A model generated the notes under the pieces. That model worked only from the letters and a program-made list of their open reading frames with translations, made no database searches and had not been told where the DNA came from. Shown in pieces: positions 27,323 through 36,360 of a stretch of 64,000 nt of DNA (positions are counted from its first letter, which is position 1; each line of letters starts with the position of its first letter). The stretch spans positions 2,480,001 to 2,544,000 of the forward strand of contig NZ_LT629785.1 of the NCBI RefSeq assembly GCF_900105995.1, written 5' to 3'. Made by a program: the position numbers and the translations under genes. The DNA is from Pseudomonas pohangensis (GTDB lineage Bacteria; Pseudomonadota; Gammaproteobacteria; Pseudomonadales; Pseudomonadaceae).

Positions 27323-28468
27323 CTAGCTTCGGTTGGCGGCAAGTGGCTCTTCTGCATCATCGGACAATTGCCGAACAGCAATATAGCGCTCACTTCGGCG
27401 GGTACGATCAGCCACCTGCCCGACCAGCTGGCCGCAGGCTGCGTCTATATCCTCACCACGCGTAGTCCGTACCGTAACATTGTGGCCGGCCTTGTAGAGT
27501 AAATCCTGAAAACGCCGGATGGCGTTATTGCTCGGGCGCTCATAACCGGAAAAAGGAAACGGGTTGAACGGGATCAGGTTGATCTTGCACGGAAAATCCT
27601 TGAGCAAGGCAATCATCTCGAGGGCATGCTCCGGCTGATCATTGACATCCTTGAGCAGGGTGTATTCAACCGTAAGGTGGCGCTTCTCACCCAGCCCAGC
27701 GATATAACGCCGGCAGGCTTCCAGTACGACGGACAGCGGGTACTTCTTGTTGATCGGCACCAGCTGGCTGCGCAATGCATCATTCGGCGCATGCAGGGAC
27801 AGCGCCAGCGACACATCGGTCACCTCGCCCAGGCGGTCGATCATCGGCGCCACGCCGGAAGTGGACAAGGTGACCTTGCGCTTGGAAATCCCATAGCCCA
27901 GGTCATCCATCATCAGATTCATGGCGGCAACCACATTGTCGAAATTCAGCAGCGGCTCACCCATGCCCATCATCACCACATTGGTGATGGCACGGTCGAC
28001 TTTCGCCGGTACGCTGCCAAACGACTTGTTGGCGATCCACACCTGGCCAATGATTTCGGCACTGGTCAGATCGCTGTTGAAACCTTGCTTGCCGGTGGAG
28101 CAGAAACTGCAGTCCAGGGCACAGCCGGCTTGCGACGACACACACAAGGTGCCGCGCCCGCCTTGCGGAATGTACACGGTCTCGACGCAACTGCCAGACG
28201 CCACGCGCACCACCCACTTGCGGGTGCCGTCAGTGGAAATATCCTGACTGACAATCTCCGGACCGCGAATCTCGGCAGTGGCCTTGAGCTTTTCGCGCAG
28301 GGCCTTGCCGAGATTGCTCATGGCGTCGAAATCATCGACGCCAAAGTGGTGAATCCACTTCATTATCTGACCGGCACGAAAGCGCTTCTCGCCCAGGGAC
28401 TCGAAGAAAGCTTCCATTTCTGTCTGGGTCAGACCCAGCAGATTGATCTTGCCGGCAGATGTACTCAT
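27323..28468 (-). CDS. rlmN: Dual-specificity 23S rRNA/tRNA (adenine-C2) methyltransferase RlmN
   Basis: The 381-residue radical SAM enzyme methylates A2503 of 23S rRNA and A37 of some tRNAs. The radical SAM motif is CALDCSFCSTGKQGF (C-x3-C-x2-C). MGMGEPLLNFDNV and the C-terminal RTTRGEDIDAACGQL carry conserved elements including a second catalytic Cys. It sits between ndk and pilF as in Pseudomonas. Confidence 0.97.
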   Translation of the reverse strand: MSTSAGKINLLGLTQTEMEAFFESLGEKRFRAGQIMKWIHHFGVDDFDAMSNLGKALREKLKATAEIRGPEIVSQDISTDGTRKWVVRVASGSCVETVYIPQGGRGTLCVSSQAGCALDCSFCSTGKQGFNSDLTSAEIIGQVWIANKSFGSVPAKVDRAITNVVMMGMGEPLLNFDNVVAAMNLMMDDLGYGISKRKVTLSTSGVAPMIDRLGEVTDVSLALSLHAPNDALRSQLVPINKKYPLSVVLEACRRYIAGLGEKRHLTVEYTLLKDVNDQPEHALEMIALLKDFPCKINLIPFNPFPFSGYERPSNNAIRRFQDLLYKAGHNVTVRTTRGEDIDAACGQLVGQVADRTRRSERYIAVRQLSDDAEEPLAANRS

Positions 28469-28491
28469 GGACTCAACCGCGCTTATCCGTA

Positions 28492-28923
28492 TTAGCGGAT
28501 GCGCGCACAGACCTCGGTAGCAGCAAAGAAGTAGGCGATTTCACGGGCTGCAGAGGTTTCGGAGTCCGAACCGTGCACAGCGTTCTCGTCGATGGAAACA
28601 GCAAAGTCAGCACGAATGGTGCCGGCAGCAGCTTCTTTCGGATTGGTAGCGCCCATCAGTTCACGGTTTTTCAGAACCGCATCTTCGCCTTCCAGAACCT
28701 GAACAATGACCGGACCGGAAGTCATGAATGCCACCAGATCCTTGAAGAAACCACGCTCGCTGTGCTCTGCGTAGAAGCCGGCGGCCTCGCGCTCGGACAG
28801 TTGCAGCATTTTCGAAGCGACCACACGCAGGCCGGCCTTCTCGAAGCGGCTGGTGATCTCGCCAATCACATTTTTGGCAACTGCGTCAGGTTTGATGATG
28901 GAAAAAGTACGTTGAACGGCCAT
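28492..28923 (-). CDS. ndk: Nucleoside diphosphate kinase
   Basis: ATG 28923 is chosen since it gives MAVQRTFSIIKPDAVAKN and the standard 143 residues. The enzyme balances NTP/dNTP pools by phosphate transfer through a phospho-histidine. The active site is seen in VHGSDSETSAAREIAYFF (His118-type) and the nucleotide site in RTFSIIKPDAV. Confidence 0.98.
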   Translation of the reverse strand: MAVQRTFSIIKPDAVAKNVIGEITSRFEKAGLRVVASKMLQLSEREAAGFYAEHSERGFFKDLVAFMTSGPVIVQVLEGEDAVLKNRELMGATNPKEAAAGTIRADFAVSIDENAVHGSDSETSAAREIAYFFAATEVCARIR

Positions 28924-29016
28924 TTGAAACTCCAGAAACAAGAATTAAAGCGAAAGATTTAACCTGCGAATTGTACGTGAATAAGTCCGGGAAGCGTAGA
29001 GCCGGTGATCTGCAGA

Positions 29017-29217
29017 TCAATCCAGCTCTTCGATCCAGGCCGCCTGAATGGCCTCGAGAACCTTTTCACCACCGCGCTGCGGATCGTCGGAAAATTCCGG
29101 CAACTCGAGCACCCAGCGATGCAAGTCGACAAAATTGACAAAGCGCGGATCAACCTGCGGATGACGCTCCACCAGTTCGATGGCTATATCCAGAACATCT
29201 GCCCACATGAGAGCCAT
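29017..29217 (-). CDS. iscX: Fe-S assembly protein IscX
   Basis: A 66-residue acidic protein (MWADVLDIAIELVERHPQVD...VNFVDLHRWVLELPEF), the last gene of the isc operon. IscX binds IscS and iron and tunes cluster assembly. It starts 24 bp after fdx. Confidence 0.95.
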   Translation of the reverse strand: MALMWADVLDIAIELVERHPQVDPRFVNFVDLHRWVLELPEFSDDPQRGGEKVLEAIQAAWIEELD

Positions 29218-29241
29218 GACAATTACTCCTCAAGCCGAAAG

Positions 29242-29580
29242 TCAGTGCCCTTCGGAAACCTGGTTGATGGTATAGCGTGGAATTTCCACGACCAGATCGG
29301 TATCTGCCACCGCGGCCTGACAGGACAGGCGCGAGTTGGGCTCCAGCCCCCAGGCCTTGTCCAGCATGTCATCCTCAAGCTCATCGGAAGCTTGCAGGGA
29401 AGCAAAGCCCTCGCGAATCACCACATGACAGGTGGTGCAGGCACAGGACTTCTCGCAGGCATGCTCGATATGGATGCCATTGCGCAGCGCGGCATCCAGA
29501 ACCGTTTCACCCGGCTCGGCTTCAAACACCGCGCCCTCCGGACAATGCTCGGCATTGGGCAGAAAGATAATCTGCGGCAT
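29242..29580 (-). CDS. fdx: [2Fe-2S] ferredoxin of the ISC system
   Basis: The 112-residue adrenodoxin-type ferredoxin supplies electrons for cluster assembly. Cluster cysteines lie in HACEKSCACTTCHVV (pattern C-x5-C-x2-C) and SRLSCQAAV. It lies 4 bp after the hscA stop. Confidence 0.97.
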   Translation of the reverse strand: MPQIIFLPNAEHCPEGAVFEAEPGETVLDAALRNGIHIEHACEKSCACTTCHVVIREGFASLQASDELEDDMLDKAWGLEPNSRLSCQAAVADTDLVVEIPRYTINQVSEGH

Positions 29581-29584
29581 CAGT

Positions 29585-31447
29585 TTACTCCTCGATTTCG
29601 TTCAGCCGGCGACCCGACAAGGCCGCTTTGACAGTGGCATCCATACGCCGGGCGGCAAAAGCATCGGTGATCTGCGAAAGTCGCTTGATCTGCGCTTCAA
29701 TCGCGGCAGTATCCGGACCCGTTGCCAGTTGCCGCAGATCATCCATTGCCGCAGCGATGGCGATACGCTCATCCTCGCCCAGCAGGTCTTCACCATCTGC
29801 ATCCAGGGCCGACTGCACGGCCTCAAGCAAACGCTGCGCGTCCACCTGTTGCTCGCGCAGGGCGCGGGCCTGCATATCCCCACCGGCATGCTGGAAAGAG
29901 TCACGCAGCATGCGTGCAACCTCGCCATCGGTCAGACCATAGGAAGGCTTGACCTGAATACTGGCTTCCACGCCGGAAACCAGCTCCCGCGCAGCCACGC
30001 TGAGCAAGCCATCGGCATCCACCTGAAAAGTCACCCGCACCTTGGCCGACCCTGCCACCAGCGGCGGAATGCCACGCAACTCGAAGTGTGCCAGCGAGCG
30101 GCAATCGCTGATCAGCTCGCGCTCGCCCTGCAGCACATGAATTTTCATGGCGGTCTGGCCATCTTTATAGGTGGTGAATTCCTGCGCCCGGGCCACCGGA
30201 ATGGTGGTGTTGCGCGGAATGATCTTCTCCATCAGGCCGCCCATGGTTTCCAGCCCCAGCGACAGCGGAATGACGTCCAGCAGCAACAGCTCTTCGCCGC
30301 CGCGCTGGTTGCCGGCCAGGGTATCGGCCTGAATCGCGGCACCGATGGCGACCACCTGGTCGGGGTCGATATCGGTCAAGGGTTCACGGCCGAACAGTTC
30401 GGCAACCGCAGCCCGCACCCGCGGCACCCGCGTGGAGCCACCAACCATCACCACTGCCTCGACCTCTTCCAGCTCGATCCCGGCATCGCGTACCGCCCTG
30501 CGGCAGGCCTTGAGGCTGCGGGCCAGCAATGGCTCTATCAGCGCCTCGAACGCAGCACGGGTCAGCACGCCGCTCCAGTCATTGTGTGAAACCGCTGCCT
30601 GTTCGGCCAGCGTCAGCGCTTCCTTGGCCATACAAGCAGTGTGCAACAGGCTGCGCTGGGTAGCCGGATCAAGGTCGGTCGACAGACCGGCCTGGGCAAT
30701 GATCCAGCCGGCAATCGCATGGTCAAAATCATCGCCGCCCAGTGCGCTGTCACCGCCAGTGGCCATGACCTCAAACACGCCGCGACTCAGGCGCAGGATC
30801 GATACATCGAAGGTACCGCCACCCAGATCATAGATAGCCACCACGCCCTCGGCCTGCTGGTCCAGGCCATAGGCAACGGCCGCGGCCGTGGGCTCGTTAA
30901 GCAGACGCAGCACGTTCAAACCGGCGAGCCGTGCGGCATCCTTGGTGGCCTGACGCTGGGCATCATCAAAATAAGCCGGCACGGTAATCACCGCGCCCAC
31001 CAGCTCGCCACCCAGAGCCTGCTCGGCGCGCAGGCGCAGGGTCTTGAGAATTTCCGCAGAGATTTCCACCGGACTCTTGGTGCCCTGTACCGTCTGGATA
31101 AACGGCATATGCGATTCGCCGGCAGCGAAGTGATACGGCAGCTGCTCGCCCAGTTGCTTGACGTCTTCCAGGCCGCGACCCATCAAGCGCTTGACGGAAA
31201 GCACGGTATTGAACGGATCAGCGGCGGCTGCGGCCTTGGCCGTGGCGCCCACTTCAACGCTGTCGCTGTGATAGCGCACCGCTGACGGCAGGATAACCTG
31301 CCCGGCGGCATCCGGCAGAGGCTCGGCAATCCCGCTGCGCACCGCCGCAACCAGTGAGTTGGTGGTGCCCAGATCGATACCTACCGCAAGGCGACGCTGA
31401 TGGGGCTGGGGGCTGTGTCCGGGTTCGGCAATCTGTAATAGGGCCAT
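29585..31447 (-). CDS. hscA: Hsp70-type Fe-S chaperone HscA
   Basis: The start is placed at ATG 31447 (MALLQIAEPG, 620 residues) rather than three codons upstream. The ATPase domain has VGIDLGTTNSLVAAV, the DLGGGTFDVSIL phosphate loop and VVMVGGSTRVPRV. The C-terminal substrate domain binds the LPPVK motif of IscU (present in the IscU encoded here). With its J-partner HscB it drives cluster transfer from IscU to acceptors. Confidence 0.97.
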   Translation of the reverse strand: MALLQIAEPGHSPQPHQRRLAVGIDLGTTNSLVAAVRSGIAEPLPDAAGQVILPSAVRYHSDSVEVGATAKAAAAADPFNTVLSVKRLMGRGLEDVKQLGEQLPYHFAAGESHMPFIQTVQGTKSPVEISAEILKTLRLRAEQALGGELVGAVITVPAYFDDAQRQATKDAARLAGLNVLRLLNEPTAAAVAYGLDQQAEGVVAIYDLGGGTFDVSILRLSRGVFEVMATGGDSALGGDDFDHAIAGWIIAQAGLSTDLDPATQRSLLHTACMAKEALTLAEQAAVSHNDWSGVLTRAAFEALIEPLLARSLKACRRAVRDAGIELEEVEAVVMVGGSTRVPRVRAAVAELFGREPLTDIDPDQVVAIGAAIQADTLAGNQRGGEELLLLDVIPLSLGLETMGGLMEKIIPRNTTIPVARAQEFTTYKDGQTAMKIHVLQGERELISDCRSLAHFELRGIPPLVAGSAKVRVTFQVDADGLLSVAARELVSGVEASIQVKPSYGLTDGEVARMLRDSFQHAGGDMQARALREQQVDAQRLLEAVQSALDADGEDLLGEDERIAIAAAMDDLRQLATGPDTAAIEAQIKRLSQITDAFAARRMDATVKAALSGRRLNEIEE

Positions 31448-31489
31448 GAAGTTCAACAGGTCAGGTGCACGGCAGCAGCCATGCGGAGG

Positions 31490-32011
31490 TTAATCGTCGA
31501 GGCGCTCTTCGAGACGGCGCACTTCCTGGGATAGCTTGTCGAGAAACTGCATGCGCCGGACCTGGCGCTCGCTTTCCTCTGCCAGCGCCGGATCGTTCCA
31601 GCTGGCAGCAAAGGCCTCTTCAAGGTCCTGCTGGGCTGCTTTCAATCGACGCTTGAACACTTCGACACCCGCCGAATCGGCATTGCACTGCAGGTCCTCC
31701 AGCTCCTCGCGCAGACTCATCTGCTGCAAGAGAAATTGTGGATCCTGTACCGTGGTTTCCAGCGACAGTTCGTGCCCGCGCAGCGCCAGCAGATATCGTG
31801 CTCGCAGCGGTGCACTGCGCAATACCTGATAGGCCTCGTTGAGCCGGGCCGAATGCTCCAGGGCAAGGCGCTGATCCTGTGCCGATGCGTCGGCAAAGCG
31901 ATCGGGATGCGTGACTCTGGCCAGCTCGCGATAACGCGCCGACAGCAACTGCTGATCAATGCGGAAATCGGGCTGCAGATCAAACAGGGCGAAATGACAG
32001 GGTGTACCCAC
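31490..32011 (-). CDS. hscB: J-domain co-chaperone HscB
   Basis: GTG 32011 is used: GAGG lies 7 bp upstream and the product begins MGTPCHFALFDLQPDFRIDQ like other HscB proteins (173 residues). The J domain includes the HPD motif (RVTHPDRFADASAQDQRLAL). The C-terminal three-helix part binds IscU. HscB stimulates HscA ATPase. Confidence 0.95.
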   Translation of the reverse strand: MGTPCHFALFDLQPDFRIDQQLLSARYRELARVTHPDRFADASAQDQRLALEHSARLNEAYQVLRSAPLRARYLLALRGHELSLETTVQDPQFLLQQMSLREELEDLQCNADSAGVEVFKRRLKAAQQDLEEAFAASWNDPALAEESERQVRRMQFLDKLSQEVRRLEERLDD

Positions 32012-32019
32012 GGGCAGCC

Positions 32020-32343
32020 TCAAACGTTGAAGCTCTCGCCACAGCCACATTCGCCGCGCACGTTGGGATTATTGAACTTGAAACCTTCGTTCAGGCCTTC
32101 GCGTACAAAATCCAGCTCGGTGCCGTCGAGATAGACCAGACTTTTCGGGTCGATAATCAGCTTCACACCGTGGTTATCGAAGACCTGATCCTCTTCCGCC
32201 AGCTCATCGACAAACTCCAGTACGTAGGCAAGCCCCGAACAGCCCGTGGTGCGCACACCCAGACGAATGCCCGCGCCCTTGCCACGTCCTTCTATCGAGC
32301 GCTGCACGTGCTGTGCAGCTGCCTCGGTCATGGTTATAGCCAT
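32020..32343 (-). CDS. iscA: A-type Fe-S carrier IscA
   Basis: A 107-residue A-type carrier. The three conserved Cys are in RTTGCSGLAY and GECGCGESF. It receives clusters from IscU and passes them to apo-proteins, especially [4Fe-4S] enzymes. It lies 8 bp before hscB and 9 bp after iscU. Confidence 0.97.
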   Translation of the reverse strand: MAITMTEAAAQHVQRSIEGRGKGAGIRLGVRTTGCSGLAYVLEFVDELAEEDQVFDNHGVKLIIDPKSLVYLDGTELDFVREGLNEGFKFNNPNVRGECGCGESFNV

Positions 32344-32352
32344 ATCAGCTCC

Positions 32353-32739
32353 TTAAAGCAGACCTTTCTTCTGCTTGTAGTCGCGAACTGCTGCCTTGAT
32401 GGCATCTTCCGCCAACACCGAGCAGTGAATCTTCACCGGCGGCAAGGCCAGCTCTTCAGCCAGCTGGGTATTCTTGATGGTTGCCGCCTCATCCAGCGTC
32501 TTGCCCTTCATCCACTCGGTGGCCAGGGAGCTGGAAGCGATCGCCGAACCGCAGCCGTAGGTCTTGAATTTGGCATCTTCGATGACGCCATCACCATTGA
32601 CCTTGATCTGCAGGCGCATGACATCGCCACAGGCCGGAGCACCTACCATGCCGGTACCGACATCCGGATCTTCCGCGTCCATCTTGCCGACGTTGCGCGG
32701 ATTCTCGTAGTGATCAATTACCTTTTCGCTGTAAGCCAT
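32353..32739 (-). CDS. iscU: Fe-S scaffold protein IscU
   Basis: A 128-residue scaffold on which [2Fe-2S] clusters are built from IscS sulfur. The three ligand Cys are in GAPACGDVMRLQ, KTYGCGSAIASSS and KIHCSVLAEDA. The HscA recognition motif LPPVK is directly before the last Cys. Confidence 0.98.
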   Translation of the reverse strand: MAYSEKVIDHYENPRNVGKMDAEDPDVGTGMVGAPACGDVMRLQIKVNGDGVIEDAKFKTYGCGSAIASSSLATEWMKGKTLDEAATIKNTQLAEELALPPVKIHCSVLAEDAIKAAVRDYKQKKGLL

Positions 32740-32788
32740 GATGCAATTCCTCTCGATTCAGTTACTGACGGTGCGGCCTGACAGACAC

Positions 32789-34003
32789 TCAGTGCGCAGC
32801 CCATTCGACCTTGGACAGATCGACACCTTCCTTGAACATGTCCCACAGTGGCGACAGCTCGCGTAGTTTTTCCACAGCTTCGCGACTCTTGGCCGCGGCG
32901 TAATCGACTTCCTCGTCGGTGGTGAAACGACCGAAAGTGAAGCGGATCGAACTGTGCGCCAGTTCATCATTGCGCCCCAGCGCGCGCAGCACATAGGACG
33001 GCTCCAGGGAGGCCGAAGTACAGGCCGACCCGGAAGATACGGCGAGGTCCTTGAGCGCCATGATCAGCGACTCGCCCTCTACATAGTTAAAGCTGACATT
33101 CAGGTTGTGCGGCACGCGCGCCGTGGCGCTGCCGTTGAGATACAGCTCTTCCATATCTTTCAGGCGATCCCAGAAACGCTCATGCAGTGCCTGGATACGT
33201 ACGCGCTCGCTGGCCATTTCCTCGCGGGCGATACGGAAAGCCTCGCCCATACCGACGATCTGGTGGGTTGCCAGGGTGCCGGAGCGCATGCCGCGCTCAT
33301 GCCCGCCACCGTGCATCTGTGCTTCCAGACGCACGCGCGGCTTGCGCCGCACGTAAAGCGCACCGATGCCTTTCGGGCCGTAGGTCTTGTGTGCCGAGAA
33401 GGACATCAGGTCGACCTTCATGGCTTCCAGATCAATTTCGACCTTGCCGGTCGACTGGGCAGCATCGACGTGAAACAGAATGCCTTTGCTGCGGGTCAGC
33501 TCACCGATTGCAGCAATATCGTTGATCGTGCCGATTTCATTGTTGACATGCATCACCGACACCAGAATGGTGTCTTCGCGCAGGGCCGCCTCAACCATGG
33601 CCGGCGTAATGATGCCGTCTTCACCCGGTTCTATATAAGTAACCTCGAAACCTTCACGCTCAAGCTGGCGGCAGGTATCCAGCACGGCTTTGTGCTCGAT
33701 TTTGCTGGTGACCAGATGGCGGCCTTTCGACGCATAAAACTTGGCTACACCCTTGATGGCCAGGTTGTCCGACTCGGTGGCACCGGAAGTCCAGACGATT
33801 TCACGCGGATCCGCGTTGACCAGATCAGCCACCTGCCGGCGGGCGTTTTCCACAGCCTCTTCCGCTCTCCAGCCAAACACATGGGAGCGCGATGCCGGGT
33901 TGCCGAAGTTTCCATCGGCAAGCAGGCATTCGGACATCTTCTGCGCGACACGCGGATCGGCAGGCGTGGTCGCGGAATAATCCAGATAAATCGGCAACTT
34001 CAT
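32789..34003 (-). CDS. iscS: Cysteine desulfurase IscS
   Basis: A 404-residue PLP enzyme that takes sulfur from cysteine for Fe-S clusters, tRNA thiolation and cofactors. The PLP lysine is in SFSAHKTYGPKGIGALYV. The mobile loop with the persulfide Cys is SSGSACTSASLEPSYVLRALG. N-terminal LDYSATTPADPRVAQKM is conserved. Confidence 0.98.
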   Translation of the reverse strand: MKLPIYLDYSATTPADPRVAQKMSECLLADGNFGNPASRSHVFGWRAEEAVENARRQVADLVNADPREIVWTSGATESDNLAIKGVAKFYASKGRHLVTSKIEHKAVLDTCRQLEREGFEVTYIEPGEDGIITPAMVEAALREDTILVSVMHVNNEIGTINDIAAIGELTRSKGILFHVDAAQSTGKVEIDLEAMKVDLMSFSAHKTYGPKGIGALYVRRKPRVRLEAQMHGGGHERGMRSGTLATHQIVGMGEAFRIAREEMASERVRIQALHERFWDRLKDMEELYLNGSATARVPHNLNVSFNYVEGESLIMALKDLAVSSGSACTSASLEPSYVLRALGRNDELAHSSIRFTFGRFTTDEEVDYAAAKSREAVEKLRELSPLWDMFKEGVDLSKVEWAAH

Positions 34004-34033
34004 GAAACAACTCCTGTCAGGCTGGCGGCCTGT

Positions 34034-34528
34034 CTAATCAATGGCAGACGCTTGAATAATCGACCCAATGCCGGCAGAGGCTGATTTGCACAACCGCTGA
34101 TCCTGGCGCATGGCAACTTCCTGGACGTCATTGCGAACAACCAGATCGAGCAGACTGATCCCGCTGAGAAACTCATGGATCTGCTTGCTGAGATCGAACC
34201 ACAGATGGTGTGTCAGGCAGATATCGCCCGAATGACAATCACCCTGTCCGCCACAGCGAGTGGCGTCTACCGACTCATTGACGGCATCAATTACCTGGGC
34301 AACGTGTATGTCCTTGAGTTCCCGGGCGAGCTTGTAGCCACCACCGGGGCCGCGCACGCTGGAAACCAGATTGCTACGGCGCAACTTGGCAAACAGCTGC
34401 TCCAGATAGGACAACGAGATGGCTTGCCGTTCGGAAATATCCGCCAGAGAAACCGGACCCTGCTGTCCATGCAATGCCAGATCAAGCATCGCAGTAACGG
34501 CGTAACGGCCTTTGGTTGTGAGTCGCAT
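34034..34528 (-). CDS. iscR: Fe-S cluster regulator IscR
   Basis: A 164-residue Rrf2-family winged-helix regulator (MRLTTKGRYAVTAMLDLALH, SLSYLEQLFAKLRRSNLVSS, VRGPGGGYKLAR). Three conserved Cys for the [2Fe-2S] cluster are seen in DATRCGGQGDCHSGDICLTHHLW, i.e. C-x5-C-x5-C then His. The holo-protein represses the isc operon; cluster shortage relieves repression. A matching operator lies in its promoter. Confidence 0.97.
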   Translation of the reverse strand: MRLTTKGRYAVTAMLDLALHGQQGPVSLADISERQAISLSYLEQLFAKLRRSNLVSSVRGPGGGYKLARELKDIHVAQVIDAVNESVDATRCGGQGDCHSGDICLTHHLWFDLSKQIHEFLSGISLLDLVVRNDVQEVAMRQDQRLCKSASAGIGSIIQASAID

Positions 34529-34560
34529 GGGAAGTACCAGGGAATCGTCTAGGTACTGGT

Positions 34561-34593
34561 AGTATGCAATTCCCGACTATTCAAGTCAACTAT
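34561..34593 (-). promoter_or_regulatory. isc operon promoter with IscR type-1 operator
   Basis: On the minus strand, -35 TTGACT (plus 34584-34589) and -10 CATACT (plus 34561-34566) have a 17-bp spacer. Plus 34569-34593 reads on the minus strand as ATAGTTGACT, then TGAAT, then AGTCGGGAAT. It fits the E. coli IscR type-1 consensus at all core GACT and AGTC positions with three mismatches overall. It covers the -35 and spacer, as expected for repression by [2Fe-2S]-IscR. Confidence 0.8.
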
Positions 34594-34664
34594 AAGACCA
34601 AGCAAAATAGTAGGACTTATGGCGCTGCAGGGGCCGCTATCATAGCAGAGGCCCCACCCATGCG

Positions 34665-35444
34665 TCAGGAGGGGGTATTACCCTCTTCACATTTGACCTC
34701 TTCGAAGTCTTCAGTACGCAATTCAGGCAAAGCCTTGGCGCAATAGTCACTGCCCAGCGCGGTAAGGGCTTTGCACATGCCCTCCAGACGGACATCCACC
34801 GCCTGCAGATGATCAAGCAACTGGCCGATAGCCCGGGCGACCGGGTCCGGCATATCCTGACCCAGACCATAGGCATCAAAACCGTATTTTTCAGCGATTG
34901 CCTGACGCGCAGCTTCCTGATCAGCATCCGTACGCGCGATGACACGCCCGGGTATGCCCACCGCAGTCGCGCCAGCTGGCACTGCCTTGGTGACCACGGC
35001 GTTGGAGCCGATCTTGGCCCCCGCGCCCACGGTAAACGGGCCGAGCACCTTAGCACCGGCCCCCACCACCACGCCGTCTTCCAGCGTCGGATGGCGCTTG
35101 CCCTTGTTCCAGCTGGTACCACCGAGAGTTACGCCCTGATACAGCGTCACATCATCACCAATTTCGGCAGTCTCGCCGATGACAATACCCATGCCATGAT
35201 CGATGAAGAAGCGCCGGCCGATGACGGCGCCCGGATGAATCTCAATACCGGTCAGCCAGCGGCCCAGGTTGGACAGCATACGGCCCAGCCATTTCCAGCC
35301 GGAAGACCATAATGCATGCGCCAGACGGTGAATCCAGATGGCGTGCAGGCCCGGATAGCAGGTCAGCACCTCCAGCGCATTGCGCGCTGCCGGATCACGA
35401 TGGAAAACGCTCTGGATATCTTCTCGGACACGCTCGAACATCAA
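34665..35444 (-). CDS. cysE: Serine O-acetyltransferase
   Basis: CysE acetylates serine with acetyl-CoA, the first step of cysteine synthesis, which feeds IscS next door. The 259-residue protein has an N-terminal helical domain and a left-handed beta-helix of hexapeptide repeats (IHPGAVIGRRFFIDHGMGIVIG, IGDDVTLYQGVTLGGTSW, VVVGAGAKVLGPFTVGAGAK) with the catalytic His/Asp in the DHGMG region. The ATG overlaps the trmJ stop (ATGA). There are 136 bp to iscR. Confidence 0.95.
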   Translation of the reverse strand: MMFERVREDIQSVFHRDPAARNALEVLTCYPGLHAIWIHRLAHALWSSGWKWLGRMLSNLGRWLTGIEIHPGAVIGRRFFIDHGMGIVIGETAEIGDDVTLYQGVTLGGTSWNKGKRHPTLEDGVVVGAGAKVLGPFTVGAGAKIGSNAVVTKAVPAGATAVGIPGRVIARTDADQEAARQAIAEKYGFDAYGLGQDMPDPVARAIGQLLDHLQAVDVRLEGMCKALTALGSDYCAKALPELRTEDFEEVKCEEGNTPS

Positions 35445-36214
35445 GGCTCTCTCCGCTTGTGCGGCTCGCCACGAGCCGTTTTCTGGGTTTCGGTAAGAAT
35501 CCCGCGCAGGATATTCATTTCCAGTTTACTTATGCCGCTGCGCCCGTAAAGGCGCCGCAGGCGGGTCATCAGGTGTCGCGGTTTCAATGGGTCGAGAAAG
35601 CCGATGTCCACCAGCGTGGCTTCCAGCTGACCGTAGAACTTTTCCAGCTCGTCCATGGTGACCGGCTGCGTATTGAGCATGGAAGTTGTTTCCAGCTTGG
35701 CCATTTTGGTCGGCAAGCCCTCGGCAGCAAGCCAGGCCATGCGCACTTCGTAAGTCAGCACCTGCACGGCGGTAGCCAGATTGAGTGAGGAAAAATCCGG
35801 GTCTGCCGGGATGTGCACATGGAAATGGCAGCGCTGCAATTCCTCGTTGGTCAGACCGGCATACTCGCGACCAAACACCAGCGCCACCTCTGCACCGAGC
35901 TGGACCTGTTCAATACAGGCCTTGGCGGATTCGCGGGGATCCAGCAGCGGCCAGGGAATCCGGCGATCCCGCGCACTGGTGCCAAACACCTGACTGCAGC
36001 CAACCAGCGCCTCCTCCAGCGTTGCAACAATCTGCGCCGAATCCAGAATATCGCTGGCACCCGAGGCCCTGGCAACCGCCTCCGGACTCGGAAAATCCTG
36101 CGGCTCGACCAGCACCAGCCGCGACAAGCCCATGTTTTTCATGGCGCGTGCGGCCCCGCCGATATTGCCGGGATGGCTGGTATTGACCAGCACCACACGA
36201 ATATTCTGCAGCAA
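35441..36214 (-). CDS. trmJ: tRNA (cytidine/uridine-2'-O-)-methyltransferase TrmJ
   Basis: A TTG start at 36214 is chosen: GGAG lies 5 bp before it and the product begins MLQNIRVVLVNTSHPGNIGG, as in homologues (257 residues). A frame extending to 36283 adds residues without support. The SPOUT fold is shown by NIGGAARAMKNMGLSRLVLV and the SAM-binding knot ALVFGREYAGLTNEEL. It methylates the ribose at position 32 of several tRNAs. It is translationally coupled to cysE. Confidence 0.93.
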   Translation of the reverse strand: MLQNIRVVLVNTSHPGNIGGAARAMKNMGLSRLVLVEPQDFPSPEAVARASGASDILDSAQIVATLEEALVGCSQVFGTSARDRRIPWPLLDPRESAKACIEQVQLGAEVALVFGREYAGLTNEELQRCHFHVHIPADPDFSSLNLATAVQVLTYEVRMAWLAAEGLPTKMAKLETTSMLNTQPVTMDELEKFYGQLEATLVDIGFLDPLKPRHLMTRLRRLYGRSGISKLEMNILRGILTETQKTARGEPHKRREP

Positions 36215-36297
36215 AGCAAACTCCGGGAGCCAAGCGCGAGGGGGTGGGAATCTTACCGGACAGGCAAGGCAAACACCATGCAAGCTGCTAACGCCGC

Positions 36298-36326
36298 CTG
36301 TATTTGCAGATGCATTCTGCTAGAAT
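36298..36326 (+). promoter_or_regulatory. Candidate suhB promoter
   Basis: An extended -10 element TGCTAGAAT (36318-36326) has a weak -35 CTGTAT (36298-36303) 17 bp before the -10 hexamer. It lies 34 bp before the suhB ATG. Motif inspection only. Confidence 0.4.
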
Positions 36327-36360
36327 CGCGCGCTCTCTTTAAAAGCCCCAGGTAATTTCC

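Noticed and set aside
34630..34655. GGGGCC/GGCCCC hairpin between iscR and cysE
   Set aside because: No T run follows on either strand in the needed place, so it is not called a terminator.
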